Assembly (NCBI GenBank): GCA_009193035.1
Contig: SWDT01000127.1
Location: forward strand, 62,001-126,000
DNA: 64,000 nucleotides
DNA from: Halicephalobus mephisto
Lineage: Eukaryota; Nematoda; Chromadorea; Rhabditida; Panagrolaimidae
Reading direction: 5' to 3'
Shown: positions 11,301 to 21,000 of the stretch, piece after piece
Numbering within the stretch: the first letter of the stretch is position 1
How the letters are laid out: the number at the start of each line of letters is the position of its first letter
Notes under the pieces: model-generated
The model's input: the letters and a program-made list of their open reading frames with translations, nothing else
Told to the model about the DNA's origin: nothing
Databases searched by the model: none
Position numbers and translations under genes: made by a program

Positions 11301-14057
11301 GGCGACTTTGAAGACTTCAGTACTGAACCCAAAAGCTCCGGCATGGTCGTCGTCGACGATGATGATGGAGGCAGAAGAAGCAGGTCCTACTGTAGCCGGT
11401 GGTTCCTTGGAAGGATCTGCAGCGGAGATGGCTCGGGCGTTGTAGAGTTGAACATGGAACTGTTCGTCGTTTTCGTACTTACCGCAGTCGATAATCTTGA
11501 TAGGAATCGAAGTACTAAAAATTTTAAAAAAATAATTAAATTTTGCAAAAAAGTAAATTTACATTGTTTCGTTGGGTTGGAAGGTAATCGTTCCCTGGAT
11601 TGCCTCGTAGTCTTTTCCTTCTTTGGCTGTGTCTTCGATGGTCTTGTACTGGACAGTGACTAAAGTGGGTTCCTCGATGGATCCCCTGTCTACAGTAAGA
11701 TGAAGATTGATTTTTCCGACATTTTCCATGCATATATAATGACAAGGCAGGAACTGGACCACCACTTTGGCTTCCTTAGCCGGAACCAGAGGAGTAACGA
11801 CCTCTTCGGTCTTACTGTCGACCTCCCTCATGAGGGGAATTCCGGCAGTGATGGCTCTTGTGGCTTGGATTCTACGAATAGCTCGAGATTTCGGAGTCAA
11901 AGCTAGAGCTTTCCAAGCTGTCAATTTCCCGATTTCTTTGATGTTCAAGTCCGGATTTTGAGCACGAATTTCCTGAAAGATCTTCCAAAAAAGTCTTTTA
12001 TGTTCTTCGAAAGCAATGACTTCAGGATCAGTTTCATTTTCAAGAAGATAATCTCTAAAATATCCAATTTTTAAATAATTGTAATTTTATATTAAATAAA
12101 TTCAAAAATCTTACGTTTGGTCTTCTGGAGTACCATCTTCTAATTTTATTTCTTCCTTACTTGTCATGTCCCGTTTTGTTCTGGCAAAAGAAGTCACATT
12201 TCGCGATCCCAGAAGCCTCCTTCCAGCAGAAGGAAAAAATCTGTTCGCGACGTAAGCAGAGATGACTGTGAAGAAGAAGAAAATAAAAGTCAAAATGCCT
12301 TCCCAAGCCTGAAATACAGTATTTTAAACAATTAAAATTTCACAAATGATCAGAACGATGATGACGTCATTGATCCGAAGACACTACTAGCAGTTCCGGG
12401 AAAATTCTATCGCTTGCACAGCCTTTTTTATTGTTTTTTTAATTTTTAAAAGTTTAATTATCCAATTTTGAAAGATTCAAAATAAACCAAATGTTGAAAC
12501 GGAAAACTAAACTAGAAAGGACTTAAAACGATAGCCTGGATATCAGGGAACATGGAATATTATATGTTAGATCCTGGATAGGGATTTGTGATCCACATGG
12601 AAATGAGAAATAAACAAAAAACAACTTTGATAAATATTGAGTAATCTATTTAATTTCCCCCCAGTGCAGAATCGTAAACTTTTGTAAACTTTTCGTTAAC
12701 CCTCAGGGCATTTCCCTTCGGGACTAACACTGCGCGGATTTCCACTCAAATGGATGGTACACAATTTAACATTATAAAATATGGATGAAATTCTCGAATG
12801 TTTTGAGTGGAAATTACGTAATATTTGACGTCTGTTTTACCGTTCTAATAAAGATCAGAATTTTCGATTTTTCGAAATTTTCCATTTTCGATTTTTCGAA
12901 ATCTTCCATTTTCGATTTTTCGAAATCTTCCATTTTCGAATTCGAACGGTTAAAAAATTTGAAATCGACAATTCTGGTGAAAATTATCAATATTTTTATT
13001 TTTTATTCTTTTCAAACAAAAAGTTGAAATTTATTTAAAAATTCTAAAATTTTATCAATTTTTAGGAAACTTTAGAATTTTGTGAAATTTTTCAGATTTT
13101 TAGAAAATTATAATTATTTTTATTATTTAAAAAATAAAAAAACTAAATTTACAATAAAAAAAACATTCTTGACGAGACCAATAGTTTTATTTTTTGCTTA
13201 TTTTTCGACATAAATTAATGAATTTCAATTTTCGATTAAATTATAAAAAAAAATTAACATTAATTTTGTTAAAAATAAAAATAAAAATTTATAAAAAGTA
13301 AAAAGTAAAAAGTAAAAAAGTAAACATTGGTCTCAGTGGGGATGATTTTTGGTTTTTAAGAATTTAATCGTTAATTTTTAACATGAGAAATTTGATATTT
13401 GATTAAGTTAAAACTTACTTCGACAACATTAGGCGAGAAAAATCCCAAAATTAAATAAAGCCAGATGTAAGCGAAGATAGACCAAAGGGCAGTCACCCAG
13501 AAGACGTCGTTTCTTAAAACTCTTCTGACTTCTCCGTTCGGAATCACCAGGATACAGAATCCGATGATTACGAACAAGTTGTAAGCAGCGCTTCCGACGA
13601 TGGTGGAGGGGCCGAGATCGCCGGCTTCGAAGTGGTTCCCAAAGATCTCGATGACACTGAGGAGGATTTCCGGAGCCGAGGAGCCCAGGGCCATCAGAGT
13701 CAAGTTCGACACTGTCTCGTTCCACACTCTGATCAACACCGTATAAGGCTCTCCCGTCGCTTTTTTCAGTTTCACTTCTCTTTCCTGAGAAGTAATCACT
13801 TCAATGGCCGACATGAATCTGTCAGCCACGATCGAGACTCCAAGGAACATGTAAAGAAGACCCAGAAGGTACACTGCACCCCTGAAGACAATTGTCAAAG
13901 TCGAGAGATTTCCCAAAGGCTGCCATGCCGGAAGGATCAGTCCATCAACACAAGGCTTGGCCGAGGTGCATTTTTCGGGATCCAATGGGGTTGTAGTGGA
14001 ATTTAAAGAAGATATCTGAGGCAGAAAGGTCAATAAAAAAAGTAAGAGAATCTCCAT
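8350..14057 (-). CDS. Na+/Ca2+ exchanger, NCX/SLC8 family, paralogue A
   Basis: Nine exons in transcript order: 14057-13419, 12308-12115, 12054-11563, 11514-11274, 10477-10347, 10277-10091, 10046-9824, 8924-8778, 8720-8350; phases fit throughout and give 874 aa. A hydrophobic signal-like start is followed by an extracellular Cys pair (residues 30, 36), the first helix set, and the alpha-1 repeat with GSSAPE at 125-130. A linker with TKRDMTSKEE follows. Two Calx-beta domains come next, CBD1 about 375-503 ending in VDDDHAGAF and CBD2 about 505-640, and then the alpha-2 repeat with GTSLPD at 747-752 and GNVTGSNAVNVFLG. NCX proteins exchange 3 Na+ for 1 Ca2+ at the plasma membrane; the Calx-beta domains sense Ca2+. 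The ATG directly follows a TTTTTGGTTTTCAG acceptor, either an SL trans-splice site or a leader intron. All key motifs are intact. Confidence 0.93.
9280..9525. repeat. Tandem ~120-bp duplication in an NCX-A intron
   Basis: Two copies of a unit running from CGATTATAC[TA]CATCGGAC through AAACCTAAAATGAAC to GATAAATGAGCATAATCGAGTGC lie in the 899-bp intron 8925-9823. The first copy has an extra ATGTTC. Confidence 0.75.
10502..10574. repeat. 36-bp tandem duplication in an NCX-A intron
   Basis: GTCGCAGAAAGCGAGAAGAC...AGCACGAAAA occurs twice in a row with few changes. Both copies are in the 796-bp intron 10478-11273, which is otherwise unremarkable and turns AT-rich after 10980. Confidence 0.65.
12565..12771 (+). 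mobile_element. Solo LTR, family L copy 2
   Basis: A 207-bp unit from TGTTAGATCCTGG to CACAATTTAACA is flanked by the 5-bp direct repeat TTATA (12560-12564 and 12772-12776). Its sequence aligns along its length with the solo LTR at 7333. It lies in the first coding intron of NCX-A, in antisense orientation to the gene. Confidence 0.82.
12866..12948. repeat. ~26-bp minisatellite
   Basis: About three copies of TTTTCGATTTTTCGAAAT[CT]TTCCA in the NCX-A intron 12309-13418; the unit is partly self-complementary around TTCGAA. Confidence 0.7.
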
Positions 14058-14349
14058 CCTGAAAACCAAAAAAATCAAAAATTTTCGAATTAATTTCACG
14101 CTCGAATTTCAAATTATTTCAAAGACCTAATATAATACTCAACAAAAAAGATAATAAATTTAAAAAATTCGATCAATTAAGAATTCAAAAAAATTTCCAT
14201 TAAAATATATCAGAATATTTGTAACTAAAGGGATTACGTAAATCTCTGCAGGATTAACTTTAGAAATTATTTTCATATGAAAGCTTAAAGAACGTTAAAA
14301 ATTTAAACAATAAAAAGATCTGTTACTCTTTCGTTAATAAAAAATTAAG

Positions 14350-15095
14350 TCTCATTATTCATACAAAAATGTACATAATATATAGCATATCGATACATTA
14401 AATATATTTTCAATATATTTTCAAAATATTTTCAATATACTGTCAATATACTTTCAATATATTATATTCAATGTACCGATGCATTATGACTAGCTCTAAT
14501 ATATCAGATATATTACATTTGATATATAGATACATTAAGTTGATATCGGTATATTGAAATAACGTATTTGACACATTAGAGCCGTTTTACTGTATTGATA
14601 CATTATGATATTGGTATATTGAATTTAAGAAATTAGTAGGTTAAAACGGCTCTGATATATCAGATACATGAAATATAATATCGATATATTGTATTCAATA
14701 TACTAGTAGATTAAAAAGACTTTGATATATAAGATACATTACATCCAATGTATGGCTACATTAAGTGAAATATTGATACATTATACTCAATATATCGATA
14801 TACTAAACTGATTTATGAAATATATTATATTCAATATACCGATATATTAAGTGTAATATCGATATATTGTATTCAATATACTAGTAGATTAAAAAGACTT
14901 TGATATATAAGATACATTACATCCAATATATCGCTAAATTAAGTGAAATATTGATGCATTATATTCAATATATCGATATACTAAACTGATTCTGATTTAT
15001 GAAATATATTATATTCAATATATCGATATATTATATTCAATGTGTCGGTACATTGAATATAATCTATCTCACACATTAGAGTCGTTTTAATGTAC
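14350..15095. repeat. Degenerate ATATCGATACATT satellite, block 1
   Basis: Repeats of GATACATTA, TTCAATATATCGATA and CATTAGAGCCGTTTTA at irregular spacing fill about 740 bp just upstream of NCX-A. The same words form a second block at 23126-23400 inside NCX-B, so the tandem paralogues carry related satellite at their 5' parts. Confidence 0.7.
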
Positions 15096-15099
15096 CTTT

Positions 15100-16240
15100 T
15101 TTGTGTTGGTCGGTATGGAAACAGTCAGGACCAAACAGCGGAGAACAAACGAGATGTTCAGGCTGATACCAAGCACACACGAATATAAAAGATAAAAAAT
15201 TCCATCCAGAGCCTGATAGGTTCTTTTAAATTTTAAAGAAAATAAAAATAACATTAATAATTTAGCCATTATTTAAGATAAATAATAATAAGTATAATGT
15301 CGTAAAATTCAGATTATTTATGATTGCGAAAATTAAACATGATTTTTGTTACGTAATTGTCTCGACACAAATTTCCGAAATTCAGATGATTTTAAAATTT
15401 TTATTAAATTCCGAAACTTTACAAGAATCTGAAGACCTTCACGAAGTTACAGAATTTCGAAAATTTTCATGAGATTCTGGACAATTTAAAAAATTTTTTT
15501 AATTTTCAAAAATTTCCTAATTTCTGGATATTTCAATAATTTTCTAGAAAACTTCAAAAATTACAAAATTCTGGAAGATTCCAGAAGCTTCTACGAAAGT
15601 TTAAAACTTCCAATTAGAATCTGGACGATTTCAAAATTTTTAAAGATTTTCAAAAATCCTAAATTTTCGAAAATTCTGAAAAAATTCAAAATTTTTATGA
15701 CTTTTGGAATTTTCAAAAACATTCATAAAAGTCTAATTTTAAAGAAAAATAAGATTAATCATTTTTTAATAAAAGTAAAAATAATTTAAAATAATAATTT
15801 AAAAATAAAAATAATAATTTAAAATAAAAAATAATTTAAAAATAAAAATAATAATTTAAAATTAAAAATTAAAAATTATTTAAAATTAAAAATAATATAA
15901 AATTTAAAAAATGCAGATCAGACTACCGACGACAGCACCTTCCGTTTTGAGCTCGAAAAATCGAATAACCGCGATTATTGAATGACGGAGGAACGGATTG
16001 TTTGGTAAACCTGGAGTGAACCGTCTTTCCTCTGATGCAGTGAGGAAAATTGGCAAACTACATTCCTCCTCTCGCGCAAGGTCGCCAAAGCAACAAAAGC
16101 GGTATAAATGGCCAGAGTGGAACTTTCTGTTCAGACCAGATGTGACAATAACTAAAGATGCCGTTGTAAATCCTAAAATCAAATCTGCAACTTTTCTGAA
16201 GAAAAATGATTCAAAAGAAAAACAAACAAAAAATTTTATT
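15100..16240 (-). other. Possible exon remnants of an unidentified membrane protein
   Basis: Two GC-richer islands read on the minus strand. About 15225-15105 encodes ALDGIFYLLYSCVLGISLN and onward to TNTKK before a GT. About 16190-15905 is open as LILGFTTASLVIVTSG and onward. Both start with a hydrophobic run. They are separated by AT-rich filler, and no confident chain, start or stop could be built. They may be decayed exons of a polytopic protein. I do not recognise the family. Confidence 0.22.
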
Positions 16241-16314
16241 ACGCGAGCAGGTTTTTCGAATTTTTATTGAAGGTAGTTTCGATTTGATTTTTTGAAGGGC
16301 GTGAGTAGATCCAG

Positions 16315-16597
16315 CAATCATGATCAAAACTGTCGGTTTTTTGAAACCTTCAATTTTCAAGTTCGAATTCTTAGATTTTAGAACTTCATAGTTTAGATTG
16401 TTTTTTCGAAACCTTTAATTTTTAAATTCGAATTCTTAGATTTTCGGACTTTAACATTCGACTCAAATCTTTGAATTTCTGAATTTGGATAAATTCGAAC
16501 TAGGAAATTAAAGATTTCGAATTCGACCTGAATTATGAAATTCGAAAATTCAAAATTTAAAGGTTTCGAAAAACTGACAGTTTTGATCATGATTCTA
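16315..16597. mobile_element. ~280-bp palindromic element
   Basis: TCATGATCAAAACTGTCGG and the following TTTTTTGAAACCTT are mirrored at the other end (AAGGTTTCGAAAAACTGACAGTTTTGATCATGA). Inner AATTCGAA words also pair. The terminal inverted repeats and lack of coding sequence fit a MITE. Confidence 0.65.
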
Positions 16598-16854
16598 ATA
16601 AAGCACAAATCAGTGTTTTTGTGAAATAATCTTGACAAGAATTTCTTAAAATTTTTCAGTTAAAAAAATTTAAAATTTACTGTTTATTTTATTTTTTAAA
16701 ACTGGAATTACATTATTGTAAACATTAAAACCGTAACGAAATAATTTCAATGCGAATTCTTAAAATTTTCCAGTAGAGACTCATAATCGTAAAATTCACT
16801 AGTTATGTAAGAAATCAATATTATTTAAAAAACTGAACATTTTTTGCAAAATTT

Positions 16855-17165
16855 CTTTAATATGGAATTCTCGAATTTTACAATCAAGATTCAAAATCGA
16901 AAAATTCAGTGTTTATATGATTTTATAAAAATACAACCATAATCATATTATTGTAAAATGTTAGAATAATTTTTTTCAAAATGGTCTCAACACGAAGTTT
17001 TAGAAGTTTTTAGAAACTATAGTAACATACAATTTCGATTTTATGTGATAATTTCGTAATTTTGTCCTATTTCGTAATTGATTTTTTAAAACCATATCCT
17101 ACCTAAAAAAATTAGAAATTCCTAAATTACAGTCACACAGGGTACATAACCCTATATCTTTAAAA
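16855..17165 (+). repeat. Dispersed repeat D copy 1
   Basis: About 300 bp from ATCAAGATTCAAAATCGAAA to ACACAGGGTACATAACCCT is nearly identical, in the same orientation, to 45295-45575. Neither copy shows an open frame. Confidence 0.75.
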
Positions 17166-18012
17166 ATTAACGATTTACATCAAAGTATCCATAGATAGTG
17201 AAGAAATGATAACACCAAAACACCTCGTCGAAAACAAGTTGCTTTTTTATTGGTAAAAAAGAAAATCAAATCCCCAGGGGGTCTTGGGATCAATATCTAA
17301 TGATCATTTTTCTCAATATGAGTAACTACTTTTTATAAATTTTCTTCTTGAACAAAATTCTAAAAAATCCGAAATTTTTAAAGTCCATTAGATGCTCTCA
17401 GAATTACTTAAATAATAAACTTAATAGTTTCCGGTCTCAACTGGAAAATTTTTAAAATTCATGTTGAGAAAATTTGGTTATATTTTTATTTTTGTAAAAT
17501 ATGATTAAAAGCCCGAAGAATCATATTACTAATGTTTACAATGTCCTATCCTAACCGGAAAATTGTATAAATACACATTGGAACAATTTTTATTGGAATT
17601 GTACAGCAAACATTTCGTTTTTTATAATAGTGTGACTAATGAATCAAAAATGATCCTATTTTTAGTTCTTTTTGCATTTCTAAATTAAATAAAACACGCT
17701 CAGCAACTACTAAAGTCTTAAGTTTAAAAAAATAATTTTCACAAACATCAGTAAAACTAGTTGTTTCATTTGTGAGTGGACAAAAATGGAAACATAAAAA
17801 TGGTTCGTTTTTTGTTCCCAACAACATTCAAGACCATTGACTTGCCAACAGGGTTCAAAAGGCCCTGGGGCAGATGGAAGAGAGTCAGAGTGGCGTGTTT
17901 GTCCTCTGGCTGTGATGAAATCCTTCTAAAATTTCTATAATTTGAGTTTAAAATTCGAAACTTTATAACCTCCAGACAATACTTTTAATCTTAACCAAAC
18001 TCTCGATTATTC
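17166..18012. other. Spacer downstream of NCX-B
   Basis: AT-rich, no gene recognised. It should contain the 3' UTR of the exchanger whose stop is at 18013-18015; no strong AATAAA in antisense was picked out. Confidence 0.35.
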
Positions 18013-21000
18013 CTAAAATCCAGGAATAACACAATAGGCTACCAAAGTGCTAATAATAAGATAAATCAGCCACACTATAACGAAGATCACAGCCGCGATG
18101 GTCTTAGGGGTCTTAGGTCCTCCTAGTTCTCCTCTAATTTTCTTGTTGTACCGACGATACTGCAGGACGGAGAAGCACACCAGAGAGCCCAACAGGAAGA
18201 GGGTCACACTCGAGGCTAGGGTTCCTGCATGGACTCTGAAGACCGTTCCGTTCCAAGCGTGATACAGAGCAGCAATTGCCCAAGCAATGCCGATTCCGAG
18301 AAAGACGTTCACAGCATTGGAGCCTGTGACATTGCCTATGGCAGCGTCTGCGGTGCTATCCTGAACTGCGGCTACTTTAGAAGCAAAGGTATCTGGAAAA
18401 GTTTCATATATCATTCTAATCAAAAATATGTTCAAACCGTACCTGGCAAGCTAGTTCCAAGGGCTACAATTGAAATAGCAGTAACTGCATCTTTGAGTCC
18501 GATAGTACAGCCGAACATGGACGCCACGTCTCCGATTACGGCGGTCAACATTCCGATGCCGAAGATCGCAACGACAAAACACAACCATCCTAAAAATATA
18601 AAAAATCACATTATTGTAAAAATTTAAAAAAAAATTTTAACGAAAATATTCTATAAGAATAGTCCTCGGATAGTACAATGGTAGTACACGTGAATTCAAA
18701 TTCACGAGACCCGGGTTCGATTCCCGGCCGAAGACCGGCAGCTAGAAGCCTAGCCCGCAAGCTGCTTGTAGGCTAAAGAAGCGAAGCCCTCTGCATATCT
18801 CTCATTAGAAGCCCGGTTGACCAGAAAATAAGCTAGATGATAAGAAGAATCCCAAGGTCCTAGGAACAGAAGGCTCGCACCCACGCACGCACCGATGGAT
18901 GAGTTGGATCAAAGGTACAAGAAGTTTAACTTTAGTATTGTGAACTTTGAATGTGCGATATGGGAATAAATAGAAATAGAAATAGAAATTCTATAAGAAT
19001 ATATAGAAGTTTCTGAGGGATTTTAGGATTATTATGAAAAGCATAGATACAAAAAGCGCGAGTTAGTTTGATAGTTATCAGATTTGCCATTTTTTCTATT
19101 TTTATAACGCCTCTCTCGTTTGCGCGGGAATTCGAAAATTGCAAAAACATCCAACTATAAAAAATAAAAATCAACTTTTTGCGAAATTTCCTAATATGAA
19201 CTTTTATAACTTTTTTAAGATTCCCAGAGTTCAACATTTTCAATGATTTTAAAAGTTCCAATTAAATTTCGAAGTATTTTGAAAATTTTTAAAACTTTTT
19301 GAATTTTAAAAAACATTAAAATTTTCTAAATTATTAGTTGCACTGTTAAAATATCATAAATGATTCTTTTTCGAATTTTTTCCAACGTGAATTTTAACAT
19401 TCATCTTGACAATTACGTCCAATATTTAAAAAAAAATTATCTTCGACGAGATCTATAAAATTGTCAACATCAAAATCAAAGTCAAATTGAATTTTCGCAC
19501 AACAATTAGATAAAATGACTTTCAAATGTTGCAAGCAATCTGCAGATTTAATTTTAATTTTTATATCAATTTGCCTGAATGTTGCAAGCAAGCTGCAGAT
19601 TTAATTTTAATATCGACCGAGCTGCCTAAATGTTGCAAGCAATCTGCAGATTTAATTTTAATTTTTATATCAATTTGCCTGAATGTCGCAAGCAAGCTGC
19701 AGATTTAATTTTAATATCGACAGAGCTGTCTAAATGTCGTAAGCAAGCTGCAGATTTTACTTTAATGTCAACCAAGCTGCCTAAATGTTGCAAGCAATCT
19801 ACAGATTTAATTTTAATTTTTATATCGATTTTTCTGAATATCTCAAGCAAGCTGCAGATTTAATTTTAATATCGACAGAGCTGTCTAAATGTCGCAAGCA
19901 AGCTGCAGATTTTACTTTAATGTCAACCAAGCTGCCTAAATGTTGCAAGCAATCTACAGATTTAATTTTAATTTTTATATCGATTTTTCTGAATATCTCA
20001 AGCAAGCTGCAGATTTAATTTTAATATCGACAGAGCTGCCTAAATGTTGCAAGCAAGCTGCGAATTTTACTTTGATGTCGACCTCTATAGAATTTGAGGC
20101 TTGTACTTTAAACTCACCATTGGCGTAATCAGTAGGAGGAATCAGAGCAAAAATTAGTTTCCAAGGGAGACAAATAAAATGAAGAATTTTTTCCTTGGGT
20201 GATAGCACACCATCTCCATCAAGATCCTCAACTTGAAGAGCTTCAGAAAACTGCTGTTTCCAGCTAGATGTCCCGACCATGAAAGACACATTAGCATTAG
20301 CCACAACTTTGTCAATGAATCCCTGAATATTTCAAACTAAAATTTTTTTTTAAAAAATTAACAAACTTTAAAAGCTTTGTCTTCGATAATAACGACTTTG
20401 CATCTGGTGTGAGCTCCGAGAACCGGCCTTCCGTCGGCCCCGTTTTCTCCAGGTCCAAGATCGGTTTCCCATTTTGGTTCTTCTATTTCGACATAGAAAT
20501 CTTCTTCTTTTTCATATTCATCGTCATTAATTATTTCTATTTCAATATGACCTCTGAAAAAAAAAATAATTTAAAAAAAGTATTAACATACAAAACTTAC
20601 ACTGTTTCACCATCGTCAAAAATAATTTGTCCATCTTCCGCAATGTAATCCGATCCGTTTTTGGCTAATCCATCTGTGACTTTGTACGGTAGAATCACTC
20701 TGCCTCTGGCTCCTCTGTGACGACGAACCTAAAATTAAAATTTACTTCAACTACAGTACTCTAAAAACACCTTCAAAATCAAAAGACTTTGACTTTCAGA
20801 AACTTTAAAAACTTCAGTTTCAAAACTGAAAGCTCCTCCATGATCGTCATCGATGATCAAAACAGTGGCTTCAGAAGCCGGGCCCAAGACAGCTTTGATG
20901 CTCTGCTGTTCGTTCATGAAACAGACAGCTCTGACTCTGGAAAGTCTAACAAAGAACTGCTCGTCTTCTTCGTAGACTTCGTTGTCTACTATTCCGATCT

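Noticed and set aside
13429..14006. Antisense and off-frame ORFs over the first NCX-A exon, repeated at 22375-22908
   Set aside because: Shadows of the exchanger coding frame; they recur only where the two genes are identical.
14350..15095. CRISPR-like array
   Set aside because: Irregular spacing, AT satellite words and a eukaryotic context; no repeat-spacer structure.
18662..18735. A functional tRNA gene
   Set aside because: Acceptor mismatch, 8-nt anticodon loop, and a SINE body with tail and target duplication show it is a SINE head.
19394..20128. A ladder of 60-77-codon ORFs on both strands
   Set aside because: Same peptide repeated every 155 bp because of the intronic satellite; no start context or splice partner.
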